Origin: Halomonas getboli
GTDB lineage: Bacteria; Pseudomonadota; Gammaproteobacteria; Pseudomonadales; Halomonadaceae
NCBI RefSeq assembly: GCF_023094245.1
Contig: NZ_JALMEW010000009.1
Span: 35,633-99,632, forward strand
Length of the DNA: 64,000 bases
Reading direction: 5' to 3'
Below, piece by piece: positions 35,332 to 47,640 of the stretch. The notes below the pieces were generated by a model. That model saw only the letters and a list, made by a program, of their open reading frames with translations. It was not told the origin of the DNA and searched no databases. Position numbers and translations under genes: made by a program. Positions within the stretch are counted from its first letter, which is position 1, and every line of letters starts with the position of its first letter.

Positions 35332-35514
35332 TTACTCTCCCTCAACACGCACAAGGTAGTTGACCTTGTGGATCATGCCGCGAACGGCAGGGGTGTCTTC
35401 CAGTTCGACCGTGTGACCGATGCGACGCAGGCCGAGGCCCTTCATGGTGGCCTTGTGCTTGGCCAGCACGCCGATGGTGCTGCGGGTCTGGGTAACCTTG
35501 ATCGTAGCTGCCAT
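35332..35514 (-). CDS. rpmD: 50S ribosomal protein L30
   Basis: 60 residues (E. coli 59), starting [20 protein letters not shown] at ATG 35514; the open frame continues upstream into rpsE without meaning. Small 23S-binding protein between rpsE and rplO. Confidence 0.97.
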   Translation of the reverse strand: MAATIKVTQTRSTIGVLAKHKATMKGLGLRRIGHTVELEDTPAVRGMIHKVNYLVRVEGE

Positions 35515-35519
35515 GGTGC

Positions 35520-36020
35520 TCACCCCGTGATCGCTTCGACTGACAGACCGCGCTTGGCGGCCACGTCTTCCGGCGACTGCAGGGAGGCCAGACCATTGAC
35601 GGTCGCCCGCACCACGTTCACCGGGTTGGTGGAGCCGTAGCACTTGGCCAGGACGTCATGGACGCCGGCCAGCTCCAGCACGGAGCGCATGGCGCCGCCG
35701 GCGATGATGCCGGTACCCTCGGAAGCCGGCTGCATGTACACCTTGGAGGCACCGTGACGGGCCTTGACCGGGTACTGCAGAGTGCCACCCTTCAGGTTGA
35801 CCTTGACCATGTTGCGACGCGCCTGGTCCATGGCCTTCTGGATCGCGACCGGCACTTCACGTGCCTTGCCGCGGCCGAAGCCAACACGACCATTACCGTC
35901 GCCGACGACGGTCAGAGCGGTGAAGCCGAAGATCCGGCCACCCTTGACCACCTTGGCGACACGGTTGACCTGCACGAGCTTTTCCTGCAGATCGCCGCTT
36001 TGCTGTTCGTTCTTCGCCAT
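35520..36020 (-). CDS. rpsE: 30S ribosomal protein S5
   Basis: 166 residues. The double-stranded RNA-binding N-domain (about 10-75) and the C-domain follow the usual plan. The loop [20 protein letters not shown] (23-42) holds the site of spectinomycin resistance changes and is wild type in pattern. S5 contributes to decoding fidelity and lines the mRNA entry with S3 and S4. Confidence 0.98.
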   Translation of the reverse strand: MAKNEQQSGDLQEKLVQVNRVAKVVKGGRIFGFTALTVVGDGNGRVGFGRGKAREVPVAIQKAMDQARRNMVKVNLKGGTLQYPVKARHGASKVYMQPASEGTGIIAGGAMRSVLELAGVHDVLAKCYGSTNPVNVVRATVNGLASLQSPEDVAAKRGLSVEAITG

Positions 36021-36031
36021 CGTAAAACCCT

Positions 36032-36382
36032 TTAGAATTCCAGGCCGCCTTCACGAGCGGCGTCGGCCAGGGCCTTGACACGACCGTGGTACTTGAAACC
36101 GGCACGATCGAAGGCCACCTGGGTGATGCCAGCCTGCTTGGCGCGTTCGGCAATCAGTGCGCCCACCTTGGAGGCGGCGTCGACGTTGCCGGTCGCACCC
36201 TCGCGCAGGGCCTTGTCCAGCGTGGAAGCGCTGGCCAGGACCTTGCCACCATCCGGCGAGATGATCTGCGCGTAGATGTGACGCGGGGTACGGTTGACGC
36301 ACAGGCGATACACGCCCAGCTCGCGGATCTTGGCGCGAGCGCGGCGGGCACGACGGAGACGAGATTCTTTCTTCGCGTTCAT
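36032..36382 (-). CDS. rplR: 50S ribosomal protein L18
   Basis: 116 residues (E. coli 117). It binds 5S rRNA with L5 and brings it to the central protuberance. The Arg/Lys-rich N-terminus ([13 protein letters not shown]) and the [20 protein letters not shown] block are diagnostic. Confidence 0.98.
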   Translation of the reverse strand: MNAKKESRLRRARRARAKIRELGVYRLCVNRTPRHIYAQIISPDGGKVLASASTLDKALREGATGNVDAASKVGALIAERAKQAGITQVAFDRAGFKYHGRVKALADAAREGGLEF

Positions 36383-36391
36383 AACCCTGCC

Positions 36392-36922
36392 TTACTTCTT
36401 CTTGGCTTCTTTGCGGCGGACTTGCTCGTCGCCGTACCGGATACCCTTGCCCTTGTAGGGTTCGGGCGGACGGTAGGCGCGAATTTCCGCGGCAACCTGG
36501 CCGAGCTTCTGCTTGTCCGCGCTCTTCAGCACGATGGTGGTGTTCTTCGGCGTTTCGGCCGAGACACCTTCAGGCAGTTCGTAGTCGACCGGGTGTGAGA
36601 AGCCCAGTGTCAGGTTCAGCGTCTGGCCCTTGGCCTGGGCACGATAACCGACGCCATTGATTTCGAGGGTCTTGGTGAAGCCCTCGGAAACACCGGTGAC
36701 CAGGTTCTGAACCAGGGCACGGGTGGTGCCGACCATCGCCCAGCTCTTGGCGGATTCGCTCGGCTGGAAGGTCACTTGACCTTCTTCCTGAGCGATCACC
36801 ACGTCGGGATGAACGGTCATGGACAGCGCGCCCTGGCTGCCCTTGACGGACAGCTGGTCGCCATCGAGCTTGAGCTCGACGCCGGCGGGCACTTTAACCG
36901 GATATTTGGCTACGCGTGACAT
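36392..36922 (-). CDS. rplF: 50S ribosomal protein L6
   Basis: 176 residues (E. coli 177), two duplicated RNA-binding folds. [17 protein letters not shown] starts it and the C-terminal [24 protein letters not shown] is diagnostic. It sits near the factor-binding site by the sarcin-ricin loop. Confidence 0.98.
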   Translation of the reverse strand: MSRVAKYPVKVPAGVELKLDGDQLSVKGSQGALSMTVHPDVVIAQEEGQVTFQPSESAKSWAMVGTTRALVQNLVTGVSEGFTKTLEINGVGYRAQAKGQTLNLTLGFSHPVDYELPEGVSAETPKNTTIVLKSADKQKLGQVAAEIRAYRPPEPYKGKGIRYGDEQVRRKEAKKK

Positions 36923-36931
36923 TCCAAACTC

Positions 36932-37324
36932 CTAGAATACGGTGCAGATGACTTCACCACCGACACCGGCCTGGCGGGCCGCGCGGTCGGTCATCACACC
37001 CTTGGAGGTGGTGACGATCGCGATACCCAGGCCCTCGGCAACCTTGGGCAGGGAGTCCTTGCCCTTGTAGCTGCGCAGAGACGGCTTGGAGGCCCGCTGC
37101 AGATGTTCGATGACCGGCTTGCCTTCGAAGTACTTGAGGGTCACGGTCAGTTCCGGCTTGGCGGTTTCGCTAACCGCGTAGTCCGTGACATAACCCTCTT
37201 CCTTCAGCACGCGGGCCACCTCGACCTTGAGCTTGGAGGACGGCATGGAAACCGTCTCCTTGGTGGCCATCTGCGCATTGCGGATACGGGTGAACATATC
37301 CGCCAGAGTGTCTTGCATGCTCAT
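36932..37324 (-). CDS. rpsH: 30S ribosomal protein S8
   Basis: 130 residues, as in E. coli. It binds 16S helix 21 centrally and, in E. coli, is the autogenous repressor of the spc operon. [18 protein letters not shown] start and the [22 protein letters not shown] end are typical. ATG 37324 preferred over the internal ATG at 37318. Confidence 0.98.
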   Translation of the reverse strand: MSMQDTLADMFTRIRNAQMATKETVSMPSSKLKVEVARVLKEEGYVTDYAVSETAKPELTVTLKYFEGKPVIEHLQRASKPSLRSYKGKDSLPKVAEGLGIAIVTTSKGVMTDRAARQAGVGGEVICTVF

Positions 37325-37356
37325 TTACGTTGCGCTCCTGATGATTCTACGTGGCG

Positions 37357-37662
37357 TTACCAGCTGGACTTCTTGAGTCCGGGCACGTCGCCACGCATGG
37401 CGGCTTCACGCAGCTTGTTACGGCCGAGGCCGAACTTGTTGTAGTAGCCGTGCGGACGGCCAGTGACGCGGCAGCGGTTGCGCTGGCGCACCGGGCTGGA
37501 GTCACGCGGCAGCGACTGCAGCTTGAGCTGCGCATCGAAGCGCTCTTCGTCAGAAGCGTTCACGTCCTGGATGATCGCCTTGAGCTGAGCGCGCTTGGCG
37601 GCATACTTCTCCACCAGCTGGGCGCGCTTCTCTTCGCGCTCTACCATGCTTTTCTTTGCCAT
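37357..37662 (-). CDS. rpsN: 30S ribosomal protein S14 (zinc-free form)
   Basis: 101 residues, long zinc-independent form: the C-terminal half has [21 protein letters not shown] with only one Cys and no CxxC pairs. A head protein near the A site. Lies between rplE and rpsH. Confidence 0.98.
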   Translation of the reverse strand: MAKKSMVEREEKRAQLVEKYAAKRAQLKAIIQDVNASDEERFDAQLKLQSLPRDSSPVRQRNRCRVTGRPHGYYNKFGLGRNKLREAAMRGDVPGLKKSSW

Positions 37663-37672
37663 GATCCCACCC

Positions 37673-38212
37673 TTATTTCTTGAACGGGAAGTTCAGCGCG
37701 CTCAGCAGCGCACGACCTTCTTCATCGGTGTTGGCGGTGGTGGTGATGGTGACATCCAGACCACGGATACGATCGATCTTATCATACTCGATCTCCGGGA
37801 AGATGATCTGCTCACGCACCCCCATGGAGTAGTTGCCACGACCGTCGAAGGACTTCGGGTTGAGACCACGGAAGTCACGAACGCGGGGGATCGCGATATT
37901 CACCAGGCGATCGAGGAAGTCCCACATGCGCTCGGAGCGCAGGGTCACTTTGATCCCGATCGGCCAGCCTTCACGCACCTTGAAGCCCGCGATGGACTTG
38001 CGTGCCTTGGTCACCAGCGGCTTCTGACCGGAGAGCTTCTCCAGGTCACCGATGGCGTTGTCGATCAGCTTCTTGTCGCTGGTCGCTTCGCCGATGCCCA
38101 TGTTCAGGGTCACCTTGGTGATCCGGGGCACCTGCATCACGTTGGCGTAGCTGAACTGCTCTTGCAGCTTAGCCATCACCTCGTTCTGATAACGTTCTTT
38201 CAAGTTCGCCAT
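37673..38212 (-). CDS. rplE: 50S ribosomal protein L5
   Basis: 179 residues, as in E. coli. It binds 5S rRNA and contacts S13 and the P-site t[22 protein letters not shown] start and [20 protein letters not shown] near 132 are diagnostic. In E. coli S8 acts near the start of rplE; only 18 bases separate rplX and rplE here. Confidence 0.98.
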   Translation of the reverse strand: MANLKERYQNEVMAKLQEQFSYANVMQVPRITKVTLNMGIGEATSDKKLIDNAIGDLEKLSGQKPLVTKARKSIAGFKVREGWPIGIKVTLRSERMWDFLDRLVNIAIPRVRDFRGLNPKSFDGRGNYSMGVREQIIFPEIEYDKIDRIRGLDVTITTTANTDEEGRALLSALNFPFKK

Positions 38213-38230
38213 TTTGCTACCCGACTCGCG

Positions 38231-38548
38231 TTAGGCGTCGATCTGCGCTTGCGTCGACTTGTAGATACGTACCTTGGTACCGTCTTCCTGAACCTGGACG
38301 CCGACGCGATCTGCCTTACCGGTCTCCTGGTTGAAGATGGCCACGTTGGACGCGTGAATCGGAGCCTCGCGCTCGACGATACCGCCCTGATTACCCGCCA
38401 TGGGATTGGGCTTGGTGTGACGCTTGATCATGTTCACACCGGACACGATGTAGCGGTCGTCCTTGAGGACGCGCTTCACGGTGCCACGCTTGCCCTTGTC
38501 CTTCCCGGCGATGACGACGACTTCGTCGTCACGTTTGATCTTTTGCAT
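38231..38548 (-). CDS. rplX: 50S ribosomal protein L24
   Basis: 105 residues (E. coli 104). An assembly initiator that binds 23S domain I near the exit tunnel. The KOW motif [21 protein letters not shown] is near 8-28. Second gene of the spc operon. Confidence 0.98.
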   Translation of the reverse strand: MQKIKRDDEVVVIAGKDKGKRGTVKRVLKDDRYIVSGVNMIKRHTKPNPMAGNQGGIVEREAPIHASNVAIFNQETGKADRVGVQVQEDGTKVRIYKSTQAQIDA

Positions 38549-38562
38549 ATCCGCCTCGCTCC

Positions 38563-38934
38563 TTACAGCACTTCAGGCGCCAAGGAAATGATCTTCATGA
38601 ACTTCTCTGTGCGAAGCTCACGGGTCACCGGACCGAAGATCCGGGTACCGATCGGCTGTTCGTTGGTGTTGTTCAACAGAACCGCCGCATTTCCATCGAA
38701 GCGGATCAGCGAACCGTCATTACGACGGACGCCACTACGGGTGCGAACGACCACCGCTTTGAGGACCTGGCCTTTCTTGACCTTGCCACGCGGGATGGCT
38801 TCTTTCACCGTGACTTTGATGACGTCACCGACGCGGGCATAACGGCGGTGTGAACCACCGAGCACCTTGATGCACTGCACCCGGCGCGCCCCGCTGTTGT
38901 CGGCGACATCCAGCATTGTCTGAGTCTGAATCAT
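38563..38934 (-). CDS. rplN: 50S ribosomal protein L14
   Basis: 123 residues, as in E. coli. It forms intersubunit bridges B5/B8 and is the docking site of the silencing factor Rsf[22 protein letters not shown] and [11 protein letters not shown] are typical. First gene of the spc operon in E. coli order; I see no convincing separate promoter in the 52-base gap to rpsQ. Confidence 0.98.
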   Translation of the reverse strand: MIQTQTMLDVADNSGARRVQCIKVLGGSHRRYARVGDVIKVTVKEAIPRGKVKKGQVLKAVVVRTRSGVRRNDGSLIRFDGNAAVLLNNTNEQPIGTRIFGPVTRELRTEKFMKIISLAPEVL

Positions 38935-38986
38935 CGGTTTTCTCCAAACCTAAACTGACTGCACTGGTTCGACTGGCGTTTGCCGA

Positions 38987-39247
38987 TCAACCCTTGGCCT
39001 GTTCGAGAACTTCGACCAGGGTCCAGGCCTTCTTCTTGGAGAGCGGACGGCACTCCTCGATGGAGACCGTGTCGCCGGCCTTGGCCTGGTTCGCCTCGTC
39101 ATGGGCGTGCAGCTTGGTGGAGCGCTTAACGTACTTGCCGTAGATCGGGTGGCGCTCACGACGCTCGATCATCACAACGATGGACTTGTCCATCTTGTCG
39201 CTCACCACCTTGCCGGTGAGCGTACGGGCTTTTTTCTCTTCGGCCAT
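38987..39247 (-). CDS. rpsQ: 30S ribosomal protein S17
   Basis: 86 residues from ATG 39247 (a GTG at 39256 overlaps rpmC and is less likely). OB fold binding 16S helices 7 and 11. [21 protein letters not shown] and [16 protein letters not shown] are typical. Last gene of the S10 operon. Confidence 0.97.
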   Translation of the reverse strand: MAEEKKARTLTGKVVSDKMDKSIVVMIERRERHPIYGKYVKRSTKLHAHDEANQAKAGDTVSIEECRPLSKKKAWTLVEVLEQAKG

Positions 39248-39248
39248 C

Positions 39249-39443
39249 TCAGACACCTGCCTTCTCGTTGAGCACAGTCTTCACGCGGGCGATATCCCGA
39301 CGAACCTGCTTGAGCAGATGGGTCTGGCTGAGCTGGCCGGTGGCCTTCTGCATGCGCAGGTTAAACTGCTCGCGGAGGAGTTCGAGGAGCTGCTCCTGGA
39401 GCTGCTCTGCGGACTTTTCACGAATTTCCTGGGCTTTCATCAC
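39249..39443 (-). CDS. rpmC: 50S ribosomal protein L29
   Basis: 64 residues (E. coli 63), a two-helix protein at the tunnel exit near the trigger factor/SRP docking site. Overlaps the start of rplP's stop region by four bases, so the S10 operon genes are tightly coupled here. Confidence 0.97.
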   Translation of the reverse strand: MMKAQEIREKSAEQLQEQLLELLREQFNLRMQKATGQLSQTHLLKQVRRDIARVKTVLNEKAGV

Positions 39444-39853
39444 ATCACCGTCCGTTTCACAAAGGTGGTGGAGACCGGGAACTTCTGGGCAGCCAGGGCG
39501 AATGCCTCGCGAGCCAGCTCCTCGGAAACGCCTTCGATCTCGTACAGGACACGGCCGGGCTGGATCTGAGCGACCCAGTACTCGACAGAGCCCTTACCCT
39601 TACCCATCCGGACTTCCAGAGGCTTCTTGGAAATCGGCTTGTCAGGGAAGACACGGATCCAGATCTTGCCGCCACGCTTGACGTGACGGGTGATGGCACG
39701 ACGGCCGGCTTCGATCTGACGGGCGGTGACGCGACCGCGACCAGTGGCCTTCAGGCCGTACTCGCCGAAGCTCACCTTGCTACCGCGATGCGCCAGGCCA
39801 CGGTTGCGGCCCTTCTGCACCTTGCGGAATTTCAAACGCTTGGGTTGTAACAT
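39440..39853 (-). CDS. rplP: 50S ribosomal protein L16
   Basis: 137 residues (E. coli 136). Contacts A-site tRNA and 5S r[22 protein letters not shown] start. The [14 protein letters not shown] loop near 81 contains the Arg hydroxylated by YcfD in E. coli. Confidence 0.98.
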   Translation of the reverse strand: MLQPKRLKFRKVQKGRNRGLAHRGSKVSFGEYGLKATGRGRVTARQIEAGRRAITRHVKRGGKIWIRVFPDKPISKKPLEVRMGKGKGSVEYWVAQIQPGRVLYEIEGVSEELAREAFALAAQKFPVSTTFVKRTVM

Positions 39854-39868
39854 CGACTCGCTCTCCCC

Positions 39869-40567
39869 TTACTTGGAACCTTTCTTCTTGGAGGGCGCAC
39901 TCTGCGGCTGCTTGGCCTTGGCGCGGACCTCCTCGATGCCCCCGAGGATTTCACCCTTGAAGACCCAGACCTTGACACCGATGATGCCGTAGGTGGTCTT
40001 GGCTTCGTAGGTGGCGTAGTCGATGTCCGCACGCAGGGTGTGCAGCGGCACGCGACCTTCGCGATACCATTCGGTGCGGGCAATCTCGGCACCGCCGAGA
40101 CGGCCGGAGAGCTGCACCTTGATACCGCCGGCACCGAGGCGCATGGCGTTCTGGACGGAACGCTTCATGGCGCGACGGAACATGACGCGACGCTCGAGCT
40201 GGCCGGCGATGTTCTGCGCGACGAGCTGGGCGTCCAGCTCCGGCTTGCGAACTTCCTCGATGTTGACGTGAACCGGCACGCCCATCATCTGAGTGACTTC
40301 GCGACGCAGCTTGTCGACGTCCTCGCCCTTCTTGCCGATCACGATGCCCGGACGGGCGGTGTGAATGGTCACGCGGGCGTTGTTGGCCGGACGCTCGATG
40401 GTGATCTTGCTCACGGAGGCGTTCTTCAGACGCTCTTCCAGGAAGCTACGCACCTCGAGGTCGTTGTTCAGCTTATCGGCATAGGCGCCGCGCTCGGCAT
40501 ACCAGACCGAGGTATGGTCCTTGACGATACCCAGGCGAATGCCTGTCGGATTGACTTTCTGACCCAT
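39869..40567 (-). CDS. rpsC: 30S ribosomal protein S3
   Basis: 232 residues (E. coli 233). It lines the mRNA entry channel and has helicase activity with S4 and S5. The KH domain occupies about 38-106, with [14 protein letters not shown] near 75. The C-domain has [30 protein letters not shown] as two adjoining conserved blocks. Confidence 0.98.
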   Translation of the reverse strand: MGQKVNPTGIRLGIVKDHTSVWYAERGAYADKLNNDLEVRSFLEERLKNASVSKITIERPANNARVTIHTARPGIVIGKKGEDVDKLRREVTQMMGVPVHVNIEEVRKPELDAQLVAQNIAGQLERRVMFRRAMKRSVQNAMRLGAGGIKVQLSGRLGGAEIARTEWYREGRVPLHTLRADIDYATYEAKTTYGIIGVKVWVFKGEILGGIEEVRAKAKQPQSAPSKKKGSK

Positions 40568-40578
40568 CTGGTCGACTC

Positions 40579-40911
40579 CTACTTCTCGGCTACCTTGACG
40601 GTGATGTGGCAGGTGCGCTTCAGAATGCGATCCGCACGGCCCTTGGCGCGCGGACGGATGCGCTTGAGCGTCATGCCCTCATCGACGCAGATGGTCGAGA
40701 CACGCAGCTCGTCGATATCCATGCCGTTGTTTTCTTCCGCGTTCGCGATGGCGGACTGCAGCACCTTCTTGACCAGCTTGGCTGCCTTCTTCGGGGAGAA
40801 GGTCAGCAGGTCGAGTGCTTCGGCGACCGGCTTACCGCGCACCTGGTCAGCCACCAAACGGGCCTTCTGGGCGGATAAGCTAGCGCCACGCAGCTTTGCT
40901 GTGACTTCCAT
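40579..40911 (-). CDS. rplV: 50S ribosomal protein L22
   Basis: 110 residues, as in E. coli. Its long beta hairpin ([13 protein letters not shown], near 84-96) reaches the exit tunnel constriction and is the site of macrolide-resistance changes; no deletion is seen there. Confidence 0.98.
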   Translation of the reverse strand: MEVTAKLRGASLSAQKARLVADQVRGKPVAEALDLLTFSPKKAAKLVKKVLQSAIANAEENNGMDIDELRVSTICVDEGMTLKRIRPRAKGRADRILKRTCHITVKVAEK

Positions 40912-40929
40912 CTCTAATCCTCTCTCGGC

Positions 40930-41205
40930 TTACCGTTTGGCTTTCTTGTCCGCCGCATGACCGCGATAGGTGCGGGTGGCAGCGAATTCGCCCAGCTTGT
41001 GGCCAACCATTTCCTCGGAGACGTGCACCGGGACGTGTTGGCGACCGTTATGGACCGCAATGGTGAGCCCGACCATATTGGGCAGGATCATGGAGCGGCG
41101 CGACCAGGTCTTGATCGGTTTGCGCTCGCCCTTCTCCACTGCAGTCTCAACCTTCTTCAGCAGATGAAGGTCAATAAAAGGACCTTTCTTCAGTGAACGT
41201 GGCAC
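40930..41205 (-). CDS. rpsS: 30S ribosomal protein S19
   Basis: 91 residues (E. coli 92). [20 protein letters not shown] and [24 protein letters not shown] are typical. Head protein that pairs with S13 at the A-site finger bridge. Confidence 0.98.
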   Translation of the reverse strand: MPRSLKKGPFIDLHLLKKVETAVEKGERKPIKTWSRRSMILPNMVGLTIAVHNGRQHVPVHVSEEMVGHKLGEFAATRTYRGHAADKKAKR

Positions 41206-41238
41206 AGCCGTTACCTCTTAATGTCTTGGCGTGGGATC

Positions 41239-42069
41239 TTACTTCCGGGCCTTGCGGCGACGGACGATCAGCTTGTCGGTGCGCTTGTTCTTGCGGGTCT
41301 TGTGGCCCTTGGTGGGCATACCCCACGGAGACACCGGATGACGACCACCGCTGGTGCGGCCTTCACCACCACCGTGCGGGTGATCCACCGGGTTCATGGC
41401 CACGCCGCGAACCGTCGGGCGCACGCCTCTCCAGCGCTTCGCACCGGCCTTGCCAAGCTGACGCAGGCTGTGCTCGGAGTTGCTCACCTCGCCCAGGGTC
41501 GCGCGGCACTCGGCCAGCACCTTGCGCATCTCGCCGGAGCGCAGACGCAGGGTGGCGTAGTTGCCTTCGCGAGCCACCAGCTGGGCGCTGGTGCCGGCGC
41601 TGCGCGCGAGCTGGGCGCCCTTGCCGGGCTTGAGCTCGATGCAGTGCACGGTGGAACCCAGCGGGATGTTGCGCAGCGGCAGGGCGTTGCCCTTCTTGAT
41701 CGCTGCGTTCACGCCGGACTCGAGACGGTCGCCAGCCTGCACACCGCGCGGGGCGATGATGTAGCGGCGTTCGCCGTCCAGGTACTTCAGCAGCGCGATG
41801 TGGGCGCTACGGTTCGGATCGTGCTCCAGACGCTCGACGACGGCGGGAACGCCATCCTTGGTGCGCTTGAAGTCGATGATCCGGTAGTGGTTGCGATGAC
41901 CACCGCCGACGTGGCGGGTGGTGATGCGACCGTGGTTGTTACGGCCACCGGACTTGGACTGCTTTTCGAGCAGCGGCGCGTAGGCGCGGCCCTTGTACAG
42001 TTCCTCGCCGACGATCTTGACGACGTGGCGACGACCGGCGGAAGTAGGTTTAGTCTTGACGATTGCCAT
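41239..42069 (-). CDS. rplB: 50S ribosomal protein L2
   Basis: 276 residues (E. coli 273). Required for peptidyl transferase activity and bridge B7b. The conserved [15 protein letters not shown] loop near 224-238 with the essential His is intact. The N-terminus [15 protein letters not shown] is typical. Confidence 0.98.
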   Translation of the reverse strand: MAIVKTKPTSAGRRHVVKIVGEELYKGRAYAPLLEKQSKSGGRNNHGRITTRHVGGGHRNHYRIIDFKRTKDGVPAVVERLEHDPNRSAHIALLKYLDGERRYIIAPRGVQAGDRLESGVNAAIKKGNALPLRNIPLGSTVHCIELKPGKGAQLARSAGTSAQLVAREGNYATLRLRSGEMRKVLAECRATLGEVSNSEHSLRQLGKAGAKRWRGVRPTVRGVAMNPVDHPHGGGEGRTSGGRHPVSPWGMPTKGHKTRKNKRTDKLIVRRRKARK

Positions 42070-42086
42070 GATCCGTGCTCCTGCCT

Positions 42087-42383
42087 TTACTCGGCGCCAG
42101 AGAAGTCTTCGAGCGTCTCGCCGGCGGCCAGGGTGACGTACGCCTTGCGATAGCCTTTACGGAGACCGGTGCCATGCGCGGTGCGCTTGGTCTTGCCCTT
42201 GACGTTCAGCACCTGAACGCGGTCGACCTTCTTGCCGAACAGCTCCTGCACGGCGGTCTTGATCTCGGGCTTGGTCGCGTCGCTTGCCACCTTGAACACG
42301 TACTGGTTGCGCTCGGCGGCCATGGCGGCCTTCTCGGTCACGTGCGGACCCAGCAGCACCTTGAATACACGTTCCTGGTTCAT
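42087..42383 (-). CDS. rplW: 50S ribosomal protein L23
   Basis: 98 residues (E. coli 100). Docking site for trigger factor and SRP at the tunnel exit. Its ATG overlaps the rplD stop by four bases. Confidence 0.98.
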   Translation of the reverse strand: MNQERVFKVLLGPHVTEKAAMAAERNQYVFKVASDATKPEIKTAVQELFGKKVDRVQVLNVKGKTKRTAHGTGLRKGYRKAYVTLAAGETLEDFSGAE

Positions 42384-42985
42384 GCCAGCTTCTCCTCGAA
42401 TTTACGCAGAGCGGAGACGGTGGCCAGGACCTTGTCGAAGGCGACCAGGCTCACCGGATCGGCGGCAGCGACGTCCACGACATCCACGTTCGGGATGTTG
42501 CGGGCGGCGAGGTACAGGTTTTCGTCGACCTCTTCGGTGACGATCAGCACCTTCTCCAGACCCAGCTCATTGAGCTTGGCAACCAGCTGCTTGGTCTTGG
42601 GGGTTTCGACGGCAAAGGCGTCGACGGCCACCAGACGCTCCTGGCGCACGAGCTCGGAAAGGATCGAGCGCATGGCCGCACGGTACATCTTGCGGTTGAC
42701 CTTCTGGGTGTAGTCCTGCGGGCGAGCCGCGAAGGTCACGCCGCCGGCACGCCAGATCGGCGAGCGGATGGTACCGGCGCGGGCACGACCGGTGCCCTTC
42801 TGGCGCCACGGCTTCTTGCCACCGCCGCTGACGTCGGAACGGTTCTTCTGGGCACGGGTACCCTGACGACCACCGGCCAGATAGGCAGTGACGACCTGGT
42901 GCACGAGTGCTTCGTTGAACTCTTTGCCAAAGGTGGACTCGGCGACTTCGACGGTGCCGCCAGCACCTGCAAGATTCAGATTCAT
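42380..42985 (-). CDS. rplD: 50S ribosomal protein L4
   Basis: 201 residues, as in E. coli. The tunnel loop (about 40-95, with [23 protein letters not shown] split over two blocks) is intact. In E. coli L4 also represses the S10 operon by binding its leader; the leader here is very short (see rpsJ). Confidence 0.98.
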   Translation of the reverse strand: MNLNLAGAGGTVEVAESTFGKEFNEALVHQVVTAYLAGGRQGTRAQKNRSDVSGGGKKPWRQKGTGRARAGTIRSPIWRAGGVTFAARPQDYTQKVNRKMYRAAMRSILSELVRQERLVAVDAFAVETPKTKQLVAKLNELGLEKVLIVTEEVDENLYLAARNIPNVDVVDVAAADPVSLVAFDKVLATVSALRKFEEKLA

Positions 42986-42999
42986 CGGTAAGTTCCCCT

Positions 43000-43638
43000 T
43001 CAGCCTGCTTTGACGGCGCTGCGCACGATGACATCACTGCCGGTGGCACCGGGCACGGCACCCTTGACCAGCAGCAGGTTACGCTCGGCGTCGACACGGA
43101 CGACTTCCAGGCTCTGGACGGTGCAGCGCTCGTTGCCGAGCTGACCGGCCATCTTCTTGCCCTTGAACACGCGACCCGGGGTCTGGCACATGCCGATGGA
43201 ACCCGGTGCACGGTGGGCCAGGGAGTTACCGTGGCTGTTGTCTTGGGTGCGGAAGTTCCAGCGCTTCACGGCGCCCTGGAAACCCTTACCCTTGGAGGAA
43301 CCGGTCACGTCGATCTTCTGACCAGCTTCGAAGAGGGATACGGTGAGTTCGCCGCCCACTTCCGGAGCCTCGACGCCTTCTGCCAGGCGGAACTCCATCA
43401 GCGAACGACCGGCCTCGACGCCGGCTTTCGCGAACTGGCCGGCTTGGGCCTTGGAGAGATGCTTGGCCTTGCGGGAGCCGGTGGTCACCTGAATCGCGGC
43501 GTAGCCGTCGGATTCGACGGACTTGACGCGAGTCACGCGGTTAGGCTCAACCTCGATCACGGTCACGGGCACAGAGGCGCCGTCTTCGGTAAAGACACGG
43601 GTCATCCCGGCCTTTTTACCGACCAAACCGATAGTCAT
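43000..43638 (-). CDS. rplC: 50S ribosomal protein L3
   Basis: 212 residues (E. coli 209), starting [20 protein letters not shown] at ATG 43638 with AGGAG upstream. Assembly initiator next to the peptidyl transferase centre. The central loop with [21 protein letters not shown] blocks includes the methylated Gln site of E. coli. 152 bases separate it from rpsJ, more than usual. Confidence 0.98.
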   Translation of the reverse strand: MTIGLVGKKAGMTRVFTEDGASVPVTVIEVEPNRVTRVKSVESDGYAAIQVTTGSRKAKHLSKAQAGQFAKAGVEAGRSLMEFRLAEGVEAPEVGGELTVSLFEAGQKIDVTGSSKGKGFQGAVKRWNFRTQDNSHGNSLAHRAPGSIGMCQTPGRVFKGKKMAGQLGNERCTVQSLEVVRVDAERNLLLVKGAVPGATGSDVIVRSAVKAG

Positions 43639-43790
43639 TACTACGTCTCCTATAGTGTACGGGGCTGTCACCCGCTATGGCTGCCCTTTCCAGAGCATTC
43701 CACTAGCACGTTGTGTGGCGCCATCCCGGCGCGGCGGCTGCTGCCTGCGGTGTTCTGACAGGCGCTGGGCCGCGAGTGTCTAGTGTGGTA

Positions 43791-44102
43791 TCAGTCGAGC
43801 TTGATCTGCACGTCCACGCCGGCGGCGAGGTCGAGCTTCATCAGGGCATCGACGGTCTTCTCGGTCGGCTCGACGATATCGAGCACACGCTTGTGAGTAC
43901 GAATCTCGTACTGATCACGGGCGTCCTTGTTCACGTGCGGAGAGATCAGCACGGTGTAGCGCTCGCGATTGGTCGGCAGAGGAATCGGACCTCGCACCTG
44001 GGCGCCGGTACGCTTGGCGGTATCAACGATCTCCGCGGCGGACTGGTCGATCAGGCGGTGGTCGAAGGCCTTCAACCGAATGCGAATCTTCTGGTTCTGC
44101 AT
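43791..44102 (-). CDS. rpsJ: 30S ribosomal protein S10 (NusE)
   Basis: 103 residues, as in E. coli, starting [19 protein letters not shown] at ATG 44102. Also acts as NusE in antitermination with NusB and NusG. First gene of the S10 operon. Confidence 0.98.
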   Translation of the reverse strand: MQNQKIRIRLKAFDHRLIDQSAAEIVDTAKRTGAQVRGPIPLPTNRERYTVLISPHVNKDARDQYEIRTHKRVLDIVEPTEKTVDALMKLDLAAGVDVQIKLD

Positions 44103-44124
44103 TTGCCCTAAACTCCAATGGATC

Positions 44125-44144
44125 TTGACGGCGCGAGCCGTCAA
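44125..44144 (-). other. single hairpin in the short S10 leader
   Basis: TTGACGGC (44125-44132) and GCCGTCAA (44137-44144) form an 8-base stem with a four-base loop, the only clear structure in the roughly 58-base leader between the predicted start of transcription and rpsJ. Confidence 0.55.
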
Positions 44145-44166
44145 CCCACGCATTCAAAGGATGCGC

Positions 44167-44195
44167 ATTATAGGCGCGCCGCCAGCGAGAGTCAA
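44167..44195 (-). promoter_or_regulatory. S10 operon promoter
   Basis: On the minus strand TTGACT (44195-44190), 17 bases, TATAAT (44172-44167): near-consensus sigma70. Transcription should start near 44160. Confidence 0.88.
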
Positions 44196-44217
44196 ACCCC
44201 TCGTGACGGTGCGCAGA

Positions 44218-44243
44218 AAGGGGGCTCCGCAAGGAGCCCCCTT
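44218..44243 (-). terminator. rho-independent terminator of tuf
   Basis: AAGGGGGCTCC (44218-44228) pairs with GGAGCCCCCTT (44233-44243) around GCAA; the minus strand continues TTTCT. It separates the str operon from the S10 promoter. Confidence 0.85.
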
Positions 44244-44266
44244 CGATCGCTCGATCAGCGAAAAGC

Positions 44267-45460
<1,194 letters not shown>

Positions 45461-45489
45461 TGCTATGACCTCTTTACGTTAGCTAACGG

Positions 45490-47610
45490 TTAACCGTTCT
45501 GGTTGATGACGGCTTCAACGACGCTGGACGGCGCCTCTTCGTAATCCGCAAACTCCATGGTGTAGCTTGCGCGACCCTGGGTCTGAGAACGGAGGTCGGT
45601 TGCGTAACCGAACATCTCAGCCAGCGGAACGGTGGCGCGGATGACCTTGCCGGCGGGCGAGTCATCCATCCCCTGGACCAGACCACGGCGACGGTTCAGG
45701 TCGCCCATGACATCCCCCATGAATTCTTCGGGAGTCACGACTTCGACCTTCATCACCGGCTCGAGCAGCACGGCCTTGGCCTTGGGTGCGCCTTCCTTGA
45801 TCGCCATGGAAGAGGCGACCTTGAACGCGGTCTCGTTAGAGTCCACGTCATGGTAGGAACCGTCGAACAGCGTAACCTTGACGTCAATCATCGGGTAGCC
45901 CGCGATGACACCGTTCTGGAGCTGCTCATAGGCCCCTTTCTCGACGGCCGGCACGTATTCCTTCGGAACCACGCCACCGACGATCTCGGACGCGAATTTG
46001 AAGTTCATTTCTTCATCTTCGCCCTTGTCCTCGGCCGTCAACGGCTCGATGCGCAGGACGACGTGACCGTACTGACCGCGACCACCGGACTGGCGAACGA
46101 ACTTGCCTTCCTGCTCGACGCTCTGTCGGATGGTTTCGCGGTAGGCCACCTGCGGCTTGCCGATGTTGGCCTCCACCTTGAACTCGCGACGCATGCGGTC
46201 AACGATGATGTCCAGGTGCAGCTCGCCCATGCCGGAGATGATGGTCTGGCCGGTTTCCTCGTCGGTCTTGACCTGGAAGGACGGATCCTCCTGGGCCAGC
46301 TTGCCGAGGGCGACGCCCATCTTCTCTTGGTCGGCCTTGGACTTCGGCTCGACGGCCACGGAGATCACCGGATCCGGGAACTCCATGCGCTCCAGCACGA
46401 TCTTGTCGTTCAGATCGCACAGGGTGTCACCGGTGGTGACGTCCTTCAGGCCGATACAGGCGGCGATGTCGCCGGCCAGAACTTCCTTGATCTCCTCGCG
46501 GGAGTTGGAGTGCATCTGCACGATACGGCCGACGCGCTCCTTCTTCTGCTTGACGGAGTTGTAGACGCTGTCGCCTGACTTCAGCACGCCGGAGTAGACG
46601 CGGATGAAGGTCAGGGTACCGACGAACGGGTCGGTGGCGATCTTGAACGCCAGAGCGGCGAACGGCGCGCTATCGTCGGCTTCACGAGTCGCGATGGTGC
46701 CGTCCTTGTCGTCCAGCTCGCCCTCGATGGCCTTGACCTCGGTCGGAGACGGCATGTACTCGATCACGCCGTCCAGGACCGCCTGCACGCCCTTGTTCTT
46801 GAACGCGGAGCCACAGGTGACCAGCACGATCTCGTTGTCGAGGGTACGACGACGCAGGCCGGCCTTGATGTCCTCTGCGGACAGGTCGCCTTCCTCGAGG
46901 TACTTCTCCATCAGTTCTTCGGAGGCCTCGGCGGCGGACTCGACCATGTGCTCGCGATACTCTTCGGCCTTGGCCTGGAGCTCGGCGGGAATGTCGACCA
47001 GGTCGTAGTTCATCCCGTAGTTGGCTTCATCCCACAGGATGGCCTTCATCTGGATGAGGTCGATCACGCCCTTGAAGTCGTCCTCGGCGCCCCAGTTGAT
47101 CTGGATCGGCACGACGTTGGCGCCCAGCTTGTCTTTCAGCTGATCGACGACCATGAAGTAGTCGGCACCGGCGCGGTCCATCTTGTTGACGAACACCATG
47201 CGCGGAACTTCGTACTTGTTGGCCTGACGCCAGACGGTCTCGGTCTGCGGCTGCACACCGGAAGAACCGCACAGCACGACGACCGCACCGTCGAGCACAC
47301 GCAGCGAACGCTCGACTTCGATGGTGAAGTCGACGTGTCCGGGGGTGTCGATGATGTTGATGCGGTGCTCATCGAACTGCTTGTTCATGCCCTGCCAGAA
47401 GCAGGTGGTCGCCGCGGAGGTGATCGTGATGCCACGCTCCTGCTCCTGCTGCATCCAGTCCATGGTGGCGGCGCCCTCATGGACCTCGCCGACCTTGTGG
47501 GACAGACCGGTGTAGAACAGGATACGCTCGGTAGTGGTAGTCTTACCGGCGTCGACGTGGGCCACGATACCGATGTTGCGGTAACGCTTGAGCGGAGTCT
47601 TGCGAGCCAC
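45490..47610 (-). CDS. fusA: elongation factor G
   Basis: 706 residues (E. coli 704). Translocase GTPase. G1 [10 protein letters not shown] is at 17-26, [14 protein letters not shown] near 61, DTPGHVDF near 88 and NKMDRAGAD near 142. The domain IV tip with GGRGQYGHV near 515 is present. Between rpsG and tuf. Confidence 0.99.
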   Translation of the reverse strand: MARKTPLKRYRNIGIVAHVDAGKTTTTERILFYTGLSHKVGEVHEGAATMDWMQQEQERGITITSAATTCFWQGMNKQFDEHRINIIDTPGHVDFTIEVERSLRVLDGAVVVLCGSSGVQPQTETVWRQANKYEVPRMVFVNKMDRAGADYFMVVDQLKDKLGANVVPIQINWGAEDDFKGVIDLIQMKAILWDEANYGMNYDLVDIPAELQAKAEEYREHMVESAAEASEELMEKYLEEGDLSAEDIKAGLRRRTLDNEIVLVTCGSAFKNKGVQAVLDGVIEYMPSPTEVKAIEGELDDKDGTIATREADDSAPFAALAFKIATDPFVGTLTFIRVYSGVLKSGDSVYNSVKQKKERVGRIVQMHSNSREEIKEVLAGDIAACIGLKDVTTGDTLCDLNDKIVLERMEFPDPVISVAVEPKSKADQEKMGVALGKLAQEDPSFQVKTDEETGQTIISGMGELHLDIIVDRMRREFKVEANIGKPQVAYRETIRQSVEQEGKFVRQSGGRGQYGHVVLRIEPLTAEDKGEDEEMNFKFASEIVGGVVPKEYVPAVEKGAYEQLQNGVIAGYPMIDVKVTLFDGSYHDVDSNETAFKVASSMAIKEGAPKAKAVLLEPVMKVEVVTPEEFMGDVMGDLNRRRGLVQGMDDSPAGKVIRATVPLAEMFGYATDLRSQTQGRASYTMEFADYEEAPSSVVEAVINQNG

Positions 47611-47640
47611 GATGTAACTCCCGTTGGTTGGCGGTGCGGT

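Noticed and set aside
38935..38986. A separate spc operon promoter before rplN
   Set aside because: A TTGATC occurs but no acceptable -10 lies at the right distance; transcription probably continues from the S10 promoter.
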